A stretch of DNA of 64,000 bases from Vombatus ursinus (Eukaryota > Chordata > Mammalia > Diprotodontia > Vombatidae). The DNA lies in NCBI RefSeq assembly GCF_900497805.2, contig NW_020954616.1, positions 1,275,732 to 1,339,731 of the forward strand. The letters run 5' to 3'. Below the pieces are notes generated by a model. It searched no databases. It was given only the letters and a program-made list of their open reading frames with translations, and was not told the DNA's origin. This document shows, piece by piece, positions 32,831 to 44,769 of this stretch. The first letter of the stretch is position 1; the number at the start of each line of letters is the position of its first letter. The translations under genes were made by a program, and so were the position numbers.

Positions 32831-34960
32831 GTCACAGTCTTACCTGCAATTCTGATCCCAGCTTCAATCTCATTCCTAACTCTAATTCAAACCTTAATTT
32901 CAACTCCAGCAATAAGTCTCAATCAATTGTCACCTTGGTTCCAAGGTTAAACCTTAATTCCAACCCTAAACTTAATGGTGACCACAACTCCTGCTTTTCT
33001 CTACAAATTTCTTCCTTGCCCTACCTTCCCCAATCTTGATCTTGATCTTACACCTTGATCACCATTGGAATTGCCTAGCAGTTCCTGTGATCCACAACTC
33101 CCATTCACAGACTCACCCTGGGCTGAAAGCCAGAAAGCCGTCAAATCAGACAGCACCTAAGTATATGACCCAGGATGAATTCCGGGTGGTAAAAGGTAGA
33201 TAATGATACATGCTCTCTGGTAAGATCAGACCAAAGGAGGGCACAGGAAAAAAAATCCCATAAATTCTTGAATAAATAAGGAAATCAATTGTGGATGCTT
33301 TGTGGGCCCTAGAAATCCCTGTTATTATTGGGATAATAGGGGAGGGAATTGAGAACCAAGGATTCCCTGCCTTTCTTTGTGTCTCTAAACTTCTTTACTA
33401 CCCCCAACCAAGACTGCCTCAGAAACCCATGATTCCCTTTCTTGTGTCTCCTTCCACTTTCTCAGCCAGTGAGCTGTCCCTAACCTCACTCTTCTTTGCT
33501 CTTTAAGGCGCACATGGGAAATATCTGGTGGCCCCCTTGAACAATCTACACTGGTAGGAAGGAGAATGCATAACTAGATCCCTGAACTGAGAGGCCTTAT
33601 AATATATGCTACCTTCTGTGGAGTGGATCAGGGGGTTCTAGGGGGAAGAAGTTCCTAAGTCATTGCTCCAACTAGAGTTATCTTCCAGAATCACTATAAA
33701 ACTGGCCTTGCTGTCTGGGATCGAATTTATCCCAAAACTCTGGTGATCTTGGGGAGGTTGTGAGTTCCCTAGAGCATCTCCTATGTTGGAACATGAACCC
33801 CTTTATATCCCCTTCCCTGCCATATATACATATATACCATCTTTCACACATTGACATACTAACAACATTCCTTATGCACATATACACTTATATATATCCC
33901 CCAAATGAAGAAATGACCTGAACATCTTTTTTCATTACATTCCTTATCTCACACTTAATCATATTCATGTATTACCTATGTTCATAGAGTAACACACACA
34001 GCATAAAGATTCACACACACACACACACACACACATCCACACGCACTCCTCAGGTGCCCTTCCCTCCTCCTCACACTCTTATAGACACAACTATTCCCTC
34101 ACCCATGCTGTCCTTGGACCTCATGCCCTTACCCACACCCCTGTCCCTGGTCTCTCAGGTCTCAAAAAACCAGTTTCTATCTTGTCCCCCAGTGTGTGGA
34201 AGGGGTGGTAATGGTGGTGGGATGGACAGCTCCTCTGTTCTCTGCTCCCTCTTCCTGCCCCTCCCCACCCACATAGCAAATATCTTACCCTTAGTGCACA
34301 GGGGCTTTGTCTATTCTCAGGCAAGGCCACTGAGCCCTTGACTTAAGAGGGGGATGGAATGAGTCTGTTTCCCTCTCATTACTGGTGATCCTTTCATTCA
34401 CTCCCTCCTTCCCAGCTCCCATCCTAAGCCTTAGCTCTGTCCAGGGAAGGGGAACTAACTGGGTCAGATGGAGACCCTTGTGATATCCACGCCCTTTCCC
34501 TCCCTGAGAGGCTCAAATGTCTTTGACACAACAGAGGGCTTGAGGGGGATGTTGGGCTAGGTATTCCTGGATACCTTTCAAAAATATTTGGCCCTTGTCT
34601 AGAGCTCCCAGGACACAAGAATGAAGCACTTTCTTCAACCTCTAATATTCCTTCATGATTGATACTACCTTGCACCTGGAACCATGAAGGAGAGTCAGGG
34701 ACAAGAAATCTTTTTACTTTTGGAATACCTGTAGGATTGGATGGTCTCCTCTCCTATTCCCCACCCCCTCCCCTATATACACACAAAGAGTAAAGTAGAG
34801 AGAGAAAGGGAACTAGAAGGGGCCAACCAGATGAGGTCGAAGGACATTGAGACTGTTAGGAGTAGGGGGGGGGAGCAGTAGATGCTTGTACTCCTTCTAT
34901 CTTAACCCCTAAAGTCTTGTGTTTGGAGGAGGAGCTTTGACATCAGCACTCTGCTCCTTT
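32830..34960. other. Intergenic, mostly unassigned
   Basis: 32830-33060 is a degenerate AAYYCTAA-like stretch. A (CA)n run lies at 34012-34035. No exon or transposon recognised otherwise. Confidence 0.4.
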
Positions 34961-35460
34961 ACCCTTCCCTCCCCAATGTTTCCATTTCCTCTTTCCTGTT
35001 CCCCTTCAGCAAATGAGTGGTGAGGGGAGCTCAGTGGACGCTGTAAACTGGGGCGACTATTGTCACCCTCAGGGATGGGGCCAGAAGGAAATGGAGGTTT
35101 ATCAAGTGCCTAATTATTAGTCCCGTTGCCCGCCCTGTGTCACTCTCAGGATGGGGAAGAGCTTGGGTGAGGGCTGGGTAATGCCTGGGTAGGCCATCCT
35201 GTCACCCTGCTAATTAGAGCTCCTGTGACTCCTCCCCAAGGTGGGGAGCTGGCCCCCTCCCTCCCATTGAAATAACTCTGGCTGGCTGCTAGGCAGGTCA
35301 CTTGCTGAACCTTCCCTGCCTACCCCAGGCAGTGTCTGGGCTCACCGTCTCCCATCTCGCCATTCCCTCCACCCCTATACACATCCTGCTACCATCACCA
35401 CCATCACTGTGCCCCGCCACCACCAGCCCTGAGGAGCTATCCTGCTAAAGGTGGAGACTT
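34960..35460 (+). promoter_or_regulatory. Repeat-poor segment before VSIG8, probable promoter and 5' UTR
   Basis: The 500 bases before the VSIG8 ATG contain no recognised repeat, unlike most of the window. Two TAATTA-type homeodomain cores occur, near 35110 and 35210, and pyrimidine-rich tracts lie closer to the gene. No clear TATA box is seen. Assignment as promoter rests on position and lack of repeats. Confidence 0.4.
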
Positions 35461-35473
35461 CTACCCAGGAGAG

Positions 35474-35522
35474 ATGGGAGGTCGAGGAGCATTCCATCTA
35501 CTGCTGATGTGCTTAAGCCCAG
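35474..35522 (+). CDS. VSIG8: VSIG8 exon 1 coding part (signal peptide)
   Basis: 16 codons plus one base: MGGRGAFHLLLMCLSP. Donor gtacag at 35523. The split Ala codon finishes in exon 2, which completes the hydrophobic signal. A 4-kb intron follows. Confidence 0.94.
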
Positions 35523-37926
35523 GTACAGGGTCTGGGGGTTCTCCAGCACCCAGAGAAGACAGGAAGGAACTTGTAGCAAAGGGCATCTCAGGGAATTCTT
35601 TGAGAGTCAGGTATCTTAGGAGGTTGGTTCTCTCCTCAAAGCTGCTTGCTAGAGTTGATCTCCCTCCTTGGGTGTTTTCAACTCTGGGTATTAGGCTTCA
35701 TGTGTGTGCATGTGTTTGAACTGGGCTGAACTCTGTCTGGGAGCTATCCAGCTGGAAGTATTTCGAAGAGTCTAAGTGAAGGGTTCTTGTGCAAAAAATG
35801 GTATTCGGTGAGGACCCAGAGAAAGGATTTGATTCTCCTTGGATGGTCTTTTGCTCCATTTTGTATATATCTTTCTTGTCTCTTCATTCCTTTCACAGAG
35901 AGTTGGCAAACAGTCTATGACCTTGGAAGACTCCATGGTCTGGGGAGGGAATGGTAGGTGTAAATTCAGGATTGAGCTTCTCCCATTCTTGCCCTCTGGG
36001 GGTCAGGCAGCAAAAAGACCAGTCTGGCATCTGGACTGAGGCTCCCTATTTTGTTCCAATCCTACAGAGGAAGCTTCTTGCTTCCATACCTACTCACATT
36101 GAGATTCCTTTTAGGGAAGGACATCCAGGTTCCCATCCTTCCATGGCTGGGCCTGGAGGTCATTCCAGTTTGTAGCTATTTTCCTGGGGACTCTGTCCAA
36201 GTGACATCTAAGATGAGAGTGGGGAGGAGAGAGTAAATTTGATTTTTATCCTTTTGCTTGTGTGAAGTTTCATTTGGTTATTTGGGAGTTCCAGGTTAGA
36301 TGGGTACTGTACTGAAAACATTTCCATGTGTGAAGCTATGTATCTGGGGGTGGTGGGAGGTGACAGATTAGGGCTAAATAGACTCACTACCCTTTTCTGG
36401 GAAGCTCCATTCTCTTCTCTCAGAGATGTAGGGCTAGAAGCAACTAACCAAGAGAAAAATAAGGCATAGATTTCAAAGCTTAGGAAAGCTAGCTTTTATG
36501 ATGCTGCCTATTCCTGGGGACAGGATCACCCAGGAGACCTTGGGTGATCTTCAAGGTTTAGTGGAAGATTCCTTTGCTCCTTACACCAGCTCTCTATCCA
36601 CTTTTCTGCCATCACTCCCAGTTCTTGTTCCTTGTCCCTTTTATGCCAAATCTTTGCCCTCTAGGATGCCTGCACATTCTTCTCCCCCAGCCTGCTCCCC
36701 TGACTGACTCAACTCACTCTGTTTCTCCCCATCTGCTCCTTTTCCCAACTCCAACTTTCTTGCCTATTACAACAGCCCTTCCTCCTTCATTCCTTTCTCT
36801 ACTTCTCTCCCCTTTCTCTCTGAAGTGTTAGACTTTCAGTCAGAAGCTTTGGGTTCAGAATTCAGCTGGACACTAGATCTGTTGCCACGGGCAAGTCACT
36901 TCTTTCTGGGCCTCAGTTCTCTCCAATAAAATTAGTGGGGTTGGATTAGATGATAGGCAAGGGCCTTTTTACCTCTAAACCCTGTGATCCTGTAAGATAC
37001 ACTCTCTGAACATCTTGTCCTTTTCCCATCCCTTTCTGAGGTCTGGTCCTCTGGTCCTCTTACCCTGTAGCAGCAGAGATTGGGGTGAGACACGAGGATG
37101 CTAACACCTGAGGGTGCATGGAGGATTTTCAGGAATTTTGAGAGGCAGCTGTGGGGTATCTTCAAATACAGGAGAGGGTATCCTCAGTCTGGGATGAGTG
37201 AGATGCCTCCTTGAATGGAGGCGAGGGATGAGGTTATTTTTCATTTGTTTCCAGTTCCACTCTCTCCTCTCCCTGTTCCCTCCCCAAACTCCAGACTCCT
37301 GTCCCCTGTCTCCCACCTGGGACTCAGCCTCTTCTTTCCTTTGCTTCCCTGACTGTCCCTGGCAGCCCAGAGGCTGAAGAGAAAACGACGCCATTGGATC
37401 CCAAGCACTGCTAAGGCAAGCCCTTCCCTAGGGTGGAGACTTTGCCATGCAGATAGATGTCTGTCACTCACCTGTGTCTGTCAGGCCTCCCAATGCCTGA
37501 GGAACCATGGAGATTGCATCTGGATCCTTATCTCCAATATGTTTTCCCCAGGCCAGGGCTGGGAAGAGGCAACCTGATCCCGTTAGCACTCTAGCTGATT
37601 TTCCTGCTCCCTTGGTTGGGGGGTGAGGAATCCTGGGCCCCTAGGCTGGAACTCTATCTCCGGGCTTCCCCAAGATTCTTAGGAGAGACTGGGAGGTTGT
37701 CGAATCAGGTGGGTGGAGACTGTACTCTCAGGTTTGATTCAGAAGTTCTAGTTTAGTGACCTTAGAATCCACAGCATTTAGATCTGGGAAGGGACCTTAG
37801 AGATCATTGAATCATTCCTAAGATTGCTGAGGAGAAAACTGAGTCTCAGAAAGAAGTCACACAGCTTGGTATGGGAACTGATTCTACTGGCCCTTCACAA
37901 CTAGCCAGACCCAGTCTGTTTCATGT

Positions 37927-37973
<47 letters not shown>

Positions 37974-40900
37974 TTATGTCTATGTCTGTGACTGGGAGAG
38001 ATCAAGCAAGACTGGAGGAGACAAAGGGATGGTGCTCAGTGCTGAGCACATAATAGGTACTCAATGAACACTTTTTGATTGACTAACTGATTGGGAAAGA
38101 GGAGTCACAGCAATAAACCCAACCAGAGAGCAGAGGGGACAGGAAAGGGAGGGAGGGTTTTGGAAAGTGGGGTGGAATGGAGCGGGGAGGAATGAGACCT
38201 GGAAGGGGAAGTTGGGGCCCCTGGCCTCATCTCTGCCCATGTACCTGCTGTTCTCCTTCTCTCTCCCAATCCTTTGGGGTGAGTCTGTCCAACTGGTTGA
38301 GGTAGGCTTTTGCCTAGGGCATTAAGGGAGGGAAGAAGACAGTAAAACTGTCTTTTACTTCCAGAAATCCCTGCTCCCCACCCTGGGGCAGTTGGCTCAG
38401 GAAGCCCATAAAGTCCAGGGCCACCCAGGACTGTATGTGGCAATGTAAATGCCCAGGCCAGGCTGGGCCCAGGGAGGGGCCTGCAGGAAGGCTTGGCTCC
38501 CTCCTTCTCCCTGACTCAGCAGGGGCAAGGGCTGGGGCAGGGCAGGGCAGGGCAGGACTGGGGCTGCATGAGATAGAATGAGCAAGGAGAGGCAGCTGCC
38601 CCAATACACACAAACATTGGCATCCCTATAGGAGGAAGCACAGTCTATCCCTCACATATGGGCACATCCATTGACACATGGATCACACACAGATTTATAC
38701 TGATACAACAACAACAACAACAATAACAACACACACAGCCCGGAAGAGACCATCTTACCTATTCACCTGCCTTAGGCATGAGAAAGCCTTATTGCACCCA
38801 GAGAGAAGACTTAAATGCGATTAAGCTTGGGTAGCCCAGGTCTCCCACTCCTGTGGTTAACAGCTACTGTTTATTTATCTTGACACCTGTGTATACAATC
38901 CCATGTTCACATCCAGTTACATACACATACAACCACCCAAAACATATAACTATTACAGTTACAGATATAAATTACAGATATAATTACGGTTTGATACAAT
39001 TACAGATATAAAAAAAAATCCTGAATACATACACAAAGCCACAAACACAGCCACAGATAGACATTCAACCACAATGTACATGCACATGTACATAGTCACA
39101 AAGAGATATACAACCACCTACATCCAGTAGCATGCACAAAACCACAAATAGAGATAGCATATACATACAATGGTGCATACATGCACAATCACATGCCTAT
39201 ACATAATACTCACAAGCACACATAAATATGCTTAACTGTATAGTCATACTCAGTCATACACACAAAGTTTTTCAGGATCCCTTGACACCAATTCTGTCTC
39301 CCTCCCCTTTTTCTTGGCTCCTGATTTGAGGTTTGAGGGCTGTGTCAGAACCCTCTATTTAATTAGAAATTAACAGAGAGACGCCTGTGACTCCAGTTCA
39401 CATCTTGGCCTCTACTCCTTCTCTCCCTCTGTCCCCATATTGCCTTCTCCCTCTTCCTCTCCATCATACATACTTCTTTACCCCAGCACTGCTGTCCGCT
39501 GTGCGGATAAACGGGGATGGACAGGAAGTCCTGTATCTGGCTGAAGGTGATAATGTTCGGCTTGGCTGCCCCTACATGCTGGACCCTGAGGACTATGGTC
39601 CCAACGGATTGGACATTGAATGGATGCAGGTCAACTCAGACCCTACACACCGCGAGAATGTGGTAAGTGCCCTGGACATGGAAGTCTCTAGTCATTCTCC
39701 TCTTGGCCCTAGGACCCTCACCCTACATTTCTACAATGTTTTTTCTTTTTTTTCCTGGGAATGGGAATGGGTAGAAAAATTTGTATACTTTAAAATTGAA
39801 GCAGAGGGAAGCTAAACAAGGCTCTAAGTGCATACAAAGATGTTGGAACTGGAAAAAGAGTCCAATAATCCTGATTCCAAGCTAGTCCCTCTCATACTGC
39901 CATCGGAAGTGCTGCACCTCCCACCCCAAGGTACAGAGCTCTGTGCTAGGGGACAGAGGGAAACTCAGAGGAAGAAGGGTTCTTTTCCTCAAGGAGCTCC
40001 CATGTAAACCTCTTACTTTTCAAATCCTTTTCCTATCTATTATCTCATTTGATTCTCACAAATTTCTGTTGAGGACAAGCTGGCTTTCCCATGACCATTT
40101 TATAGAGGAAGAAATTGAAGGCCAGAATGAGGTGAAATATGGGATGCTTAGGGAGACCCACCTTGACCCACCTCACTTCTCTCCTCTAAAAAACAAAAAT
40201 TGACCTTCTGGATATTTGACTTTTATGTTTTAAAAGTTTGTGTTTTCATTAATAACTTTTGTCTTTACATTCATATCCCTTCTCCTCCCCTTTCTAGAGA
40301 GCCATCCCTTAGAATAAAGGATTTTCTTTGAAGAGGAAGAGAAAAAAAATAAACATGTCAGAAAATCTGACATTAAATACAATGTTTCACACCTGGGGAG
40401 TCTCCCCCCCCCCCCCCCCTTGCCTGTGTGGGTAATCCCCGTCTTCCTCTTTTTCCTCTCTCTTCCTCCCCCTTATCTTTTCTCCACAGTTCCTCAGTTA
40501 TCAGGACAAGAGGATCAACCAGGGCAGCCTCCCCCATCTTCAGCAGAGGGTCCGATTTGCGGCTCAGGACCCCAGTCAGTACGATGCCTCCATCAACTTA
40601 ATGAACTTGCAGGTCTCTGACACAGCCACCTATGAGTGCAGGGTTAAGAAGACCACCATGGCCACCCGAAGAGTCATTGTTACTGTCCAAGGTACATGTG
40701 GATGGGAGGTCAATGTGACTAATGGAACTAGCATTTAGAATTTGCGATCAGTGGACCTGGGTTCAAATCCAAGCTTTGTCACTTATTAACAGTGTGACTT
40801 TGGGCACTTCTCTGGACCTCAGTTTCCTTACCTGTAAAATTGGGTGGTTGGACTAGATGATCTTATTTTTGTTGTTCACTCATTTTCACTCATATCTGAT

Positions 40901-43900
40901 CCCATTTGGGGTTTTCTTGGCAAAGATGCTGGAGTGGTTTGCCATTTCCTTTTCCAGCTCATTTTACAGATAAGAAAACTGAGGCAAACTGCCCAGGGTC
41001 ACATACCTAGTAAGTGTTTGAGGCTGGATTTGAATTCAGGTATTCCTGACTACAGGCCCAGTACTCTATTCACTTTGACATCTAGCTGCCCACATGATCT
41101 CACAAGGTCCTTTAGATGCCAAAGTCAACCCTTACCTCATAGTTTTACTACACACCATAGATAAGCGATGATGGCTCTGTTTATGGTGGGGTTTGTTTTT
41201 CTAGGTGGCTATAGACCTAAGAATATTGTTTGTGTATTTGTCTTTGCTATCCATCCTAAACCCCTCCCTGGGACCTGAATGATAATCACCCTCACCTCCT
41301 GTTCATTCCCTTCCTCTCTAGCTCGGCCTGCGGTGCCCATGTGCTGGACTGAGGGGCACCTGACCTACGGGAATGATGTGGTACTCAAATGTTTTGCTAA
41401 TGGGGGAACTCCACCCCTCTCCTACAAGTGGGCCAAGATCAGCGGACGCACCCATCCCTACCGGGCCAGCTCTTACCTCTCACAGAATAACTACCACTCA
41501 GAACTTTCCTACCAGGAATCCTTCCACAGCTCTGTGACCCATGGTGAGAGGGTTGGGGTTGGGGGTGGGGTGGCAGGAGGGAAATCTGTGGTATTAGTGA
41601 TATCCTCTGTACTCTTAAGATCCTCAGAGGCATTGCTTAGAGAGGATGAAGTTCCTTGTGTGAAGAACTAACCCCACAGCAGGGGTACTGCCTAGACAGT
41701 ATGGAAGTGCCTTGGGCAAACATCTGGATGGGTTACTACGGGGCTGGTGGAAGATCGAGGGGCAGACTAGGAGACACCTACAAGAGTGACTGTCTGGACC
41801 TTAGTTTCCCTATTCGTAAAGGATGGTTTAAGTGGGTGGTTTTTAAGGTCTCTTCCAATTCTGACATTCTGATTTTCAGAATTCCATGATCTTATAGAGT
41901 CTAATTTCAAATGAAAGGATAAGGGTTCCTGAATCTTGTCCTAATGGAGCATCTTTGTGGCCTAAGAAATCATTTAGAGACAGACACTGTTCCCTTCCAC
42001 AAGGATGGGGACAGAAACAAGCAGTAAGTGTTAAGGGAAAAGGGCTTATCCAACCAATTTAAAGATCTGTCTGTTAGATCCCTAGATAGGGTCTGTCTCT
42101 GTGAGGAATAGTCTGTGGAAGGAGATACCTTGAAGAATCAGGATTGTGTGGAGTAGAAGGTGGCAAAAATGTTGGGACAATAGCCTCCTTATTATAGGGA
42201 CAGGTTATCTCTCTCTGAAGGATGTGTGTGTGTGTGTGTGTGTGTGCGCATTTCTCCTTTTTCTTCTCATTGTCTAGGTTAGTCTCATCTCCCTTCCTCA
42301 AGCTGTGTGTGTGTGTATTATGCGTATTTCTTTTTCCTATTTGTGTTTAGGTTTGTCTCATCTCTTTCTCCTTTAACCTGTGTGTGTGTGTGTGTGTGTT
42401 TCCCTGCTGTCTCCTCCACCCCAGCCCTCAATGCTCCACCTCTTCAGGGTCTACCTAAGTCAGAGGTAGGGAAGTCTTTGTACCAAAGGCCCTCTGGCCT
42501 CTTTGCAGCTGACTGATCCTCCCTCTATGTCAGGGCTCACCAATGGGGACTTGGTGCTGAAGGACATATCTCGGGAAGACGATGGGCTATATCAGTGCAC
42601 AGTGGCTAACCATGTGGGTTACAGTGTGTGTGTGGTGGAGATAAAGGTGTCAGGTAAGTGGAGAGGGCTGGAAGGGATCAACAGGGGCAAGGTTCCCTGG
42701 GAGGGGCAGGTCAGGGGGAGGTAAAAGGGATGGAAAGGGATAGGGATTCCTGTCTTGGCTCCATCTGTAAGCCTCAGTTGGCTTTCCCTATAGAATCCTA
42801 ACTTGTCCCTTTGTGGCTCAGTCCAACTCCGCCCACCTGGGAAAAACAGAACACTTTCTAACACATACAAATGCTAGACTCACTTGCATGTTAATTTGAA
42901 TGTGGCTAATTGAGTGCTGTATACCTTTCCTCCCCTCAAACCCCGTGAAGATCACTCTCACACCCCAGTCCACTTGGTTTAGCCTAGACAAAGTCTCAGT
43001 CGGGCTTCTTCCTCCTCCATCCCCGCAGCCTGCCGGACTCTTCACTTCTGGAGTGGGGTGGGGATGAGTGTGGGGTGGGGGTGTGGGAGTACTGACAGGC
43101 ATTTACATCTTCCCACAGACTTCCGCCGCGTGGGCATGATCATTGGAGCCGTGCTGGGCTCCCTGTTGTTGCTAGCCAGCCTCGGCCTGGGCATCTGGGG
43201 TCTCGTCTGCTGCTGCTGCAGCGGGAGCGGGGTCAGCCGTGGCATCTTCGGTTACGGCAACGGAGGCGGGGTCGGCAGCAGGGACTGCGACTTGGCTAAT
43301 GAAATCAGGTAAAACCTGATGCATGCTGCATGCTGCTGTAAGGGAGGGGCCCGGCGCCCTCCCCCACTCCTCATCCCCTCCTGCCAACGGCTGGGACCCC
43401 CATCCCTCAAACCCGCCCAGCACTACCACGGAGCCTTGGGGACCACAGCATGCCGACCTGCCACCTGCCGCATGGTTTCATTCTTTTTCTTTTCCTACCT
43501 CTCCCACCTTCTCCTAGCCCTTCCCTTGGTCCCCTGCCCTCCTTTCCTTGCCCCCGTCTGTCCAGTTGTCTGTCTGTCTGTTTTAGACTGTAAGCTCCTG
43601 GAGGGCAGGACATGTGTCTATCAAGGTCTTCTCTATACTGTATTTTTCGGTGCCCTGGAAATGGTTATTTAAGAAGACAATCATAATTTATTACTAAAAA
43701 CGAACTAGAAATAAAAATAGAAGAATGCTAATAGGACTGATAACTGCAGTGCCTTAGGGGATCAAATCCCCTTCCAGGAGAGGTCAGAAAAAGAAAAGTG
43801 AGGGATGAGACTAGAAGAAAGAAGGGAAGCAGAGAATAACCTCCTTAGCTAATCTTTAATGTCTTCCACAATACTGATTTTGTGGTATAATGGGTGGAGG

Positions 43901-44562
43901 AATCTCTGAGGATTTTGATGCTTGGGCCATTTCGACTGAAGGAGGGGCCAGTGCTATATAAAGGCAGGAGGCTGGCCTAGATGACTTCTGGAATTGCTTG
44001 ACGTCGCCAATACTCAGGAACCGGCAAAGATAGATGAAGAATAGAATAGGCTGAAGCAGAAGGGGGGAGGACAAGAGAGAGAAGGAGAAGAGTGAGGGAG
44101 GTAGAGAGAGGTAGAGGGGGAGAGAGAGAAAGAGGGATGGCAGAGGGTGGAAGGGGAGGGGTGGCAAGGGAAGACAAGAGGTTTCCAAGAGCCCGTGGCT
44201 CTGCCCAGGCCATGCCCGCCGAAGAGCCCCGCTCACACCTCCTGCCTGTTGTTTTCCACAGAGAGGATGCATTGGCACCCGGGTGCAAGGCCACCGGGCG
44301 GGGCGGCAGCATCACCCACCTTCTAGGCTACCCGACACAGAACATCAGCCGCTCGCTGCGCAGAAAGTACGCAGCTCCCTGTGCGGGACCCGAGGATGTG
44401 CCCTTGGCGTCCTGTGGGGTGGCTGTTATACCTACCAATGCCACCTCCATCAGCGTCCCCTGCGAAGCAGGCCCCTCTCCCATCTACGTCAAGGTCAAGA
44501 GTGCTGAACTTGGGGACTGTGGAGAGGGGCAGGTGAAGGGCAAGGATGGTTATTTGGTATAA
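35474..44562 (+). CDS. VSIG8: VSIG8, complete seven-exon gene
   Basis: V-set and immunoglobulin domain-containing protein 8, a type I membrane protein reported in hair follicle, nail and oral epithelium. Exons 35474-35522, 39487-39662, 40490-40691, 41322-41543, 42534-42653, 43119-43308 and 44262-44562 join in phase to 419 codons plus TAA (human about 414). Layout: signal peptide about 1-21 (GAFHLLLMCLSPALLSA); V-set domain about 22-142 with Cys44, Trp62, the DTATYEC motif and Cys125; second Ig domain about 143-256 with Cys166, Trp179, DDGLYQC and Cys238; transmembrane helix about 261-286; then CCCC at 287-290, a Gly-rich stretch and a cytoplasmic tail ending GKDGYLV. The chosen ATG precedes a good signal sequence and aligns with the human start as recalled. 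No frame break or missing core residue is seen. Confidence 0.97.
36832..36995 (+). repeat. MIR element in VSIG8 intron 1
   Basis: Contains ggttcagaattcagctggac, gggcaagtcacttctttctg and ggttggattagatgataggc. Confidence 0.78.
37929..37969. repeat. (TG)n microsatellite
   Basis: About 20 TG units in VSIG8 intron 1. Confidence 0.97.
39487..39662 (+). CDS. VSIG8: VSIG8 exon 2 (first half of V-set domain)
   Basis: Acceptor taccccag, donor gtaagt, ends in phase 0. It encodes ALLSAVRINGDGQEVLYLAE and the first Ig cysteine in VRLGCPY, then the core Trp in DIEWMQV. Confidence 0.96.
40205..40425 (-). repeat. L1 3' UTR-like fragment with a C run
   Basis: Contains gagagccatcccttagaata, aaaaaaaataaacatgtcag and ttaaatacaatgtttcacac, related to 59.9-60.1 kb. 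A C16 run follows (40404-40419), close to the VSIG8 exon 3 acceptor. Confidence 0.55.
40490..40691 (+). CDS. VSIG8: VSIG8 exon 3 (second half of V-set domain)
   Basis: Acceptor tctccacag, donor gtacat. It encodes FLSYQDKRINQGSLPHLQQR and the second Ig cysteine in VSDTATYECRVKK, ending in the VIVTVQ strand. Splitting one V-set domain across two exons is usual for this protein group. Confidence 0.96.
40740..41150 (+). repeat. MIR element split by an RTE-tailed SINE
   Basis: The MIR body ggacctgggttcaaatccaa and acctcagtttccttacctgt runs to the TAGATGATCT block. It resumes after the insertion at 41094 with CACAAGGTCCTTTAGATGCC. Confidence 0.75.
40871..41093 (-). repeat. tRNA-derived SINE with RTE-type tail, nested in a MIR
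   Basis: Minus-strand SINE whose tail gtgaac-gagtgaa lies at 40871. Duplicated atgatct flanks lie at 40857-40863 and 41094-41100, in VSIG8 intron 3. Confidence 0.8.
41322..41543 (+). CDS. VSIG8: VSIG8 exon 4 (second Ig domain, first part)
   Basis: Acceptor cctctctag, donor gtgaga. It encodes ARPAVPMCWTEGHLTYGNDV, then VLKCFANGG with the Ig cysteine, YKWAK with the core Trp, and a Tyr/Ser-rich strand ending SFHSSVTH. Confidence 0.96.
41890..42530. other. VSIG8 intron 4 remainder with three TG tracts
   Basis: TG runs at about 42223-42246, 42304-42318 and 42379-42399. They sit in similar surroundings (each near ccttt/ctctct), so may be a short local duplication. No exon seen. Confidence 0.5.
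42534..42653 (+). CDS. VSIG8: VSIG8 exon 5 (second Ig domain, end)
   Basis: Acceptor ctatgtcag, donor gtaagt. It encodes GLTNGDLVLKDISREDDGLY then QCTVANHVGYSVCVVEIKVS, holding the second cysteine of the domain. The intron before it carries three TG tracts. Confidence 0.96.
43119..43308 (+). CDS. VSIG8: VSIG8 exon 6 (transmembrane helix and cysteine cluster)
   Basis: Acceptor tcttcccacag, donor gtaaaa. It encodes the membrane span GMIIGAVLGSLLLLASLGLG and IWGLV, then CCCC, then a Gly/Ser-rich segment and DLANEI. The cysteines at the inner membrane face are a plausible palmitoylation site (inference). The exon is more GC-rich than its surroundings. Confidence 0.95.
43309..44261 (+). other. 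VSIG8: VSIG8 intron 6
   Basis: Holds a weak L2-like end near 43570-43670 (tgtaagctcctggagggcag) and a purine-rich GGAGAG stretch at 44050-44160. No other structure seen. Confidence 0.5.
44262..44562 (+). CDS. VSIG8: VSIG8 terminal coding exon (cytoplasmic tail)
   Basis: Acceptor gttttccacag; stop TAA at 44560-44562. It encodes EDALAPGCKATGRGGSITHL then LGYPTQNISRSLRRKYAAPC and ends SPIYVKVKSAELGD...GKDGYLV. The LLGYPTQN and YVKVKSAE blocks match human VSIG8 as recalled; the part between them is more divergent. Confidence 0.95.
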
Positions 44563-44763
44563 ACACCAGCCATGCCACCCAGGTGGCAACTTTCCCCAGG
44601 TGGGCACTGCATCCCCTCCTAGACTGCTGTTTGGGGGTATCAGGGATTGGAGGAATTGGGGCTCTTTGCCTAAAGCTGGGGACACGTGATCCCATGATGC
44701 CCACCTCATTGTGCCTGCCCTCCATCTGACTGGCTGAAGACATTTCCTCAGCCTGGATGTAGT

Positions 44764-44769
44764 AATAAA
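44764..44769 (+). promoter_or_regulatory. VSIG8: VSIG8 candidate polyadenylation signal 1
   Basis: A canonical AATAAA about 200 bases after the stop codon, with a GT-containing stretch just downstream. It is the nearest signal and would give a short 3' UTR. Three more AATAAA hexamers follow within 700 bases. Confidence 0.55.

Larger units (their letters stand above)
35523..39486 (+). other. VSIG8: VSIG8 intron 1
   Basis: A 4-kb first intron. It holds a MIR (36832-36995, +), a reverse MIR-type block (about 37765-37905), a (TG)n run (37929-37969), an (ACA)n run (38705-38730) and a CA/TA-rich stretch (38870-39260). 37000-37700 and 38100-38620 show no repeat. Confidence 0.8.

Noticed and set aside
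39387-39486. Upstream ATG at 39387 as a VSIG8 start
   Set aside because: It is intronic pyrimidine tract reading into exon 2. Exon 1 at 35474 supplies a proper signal peptide and joins in phase.
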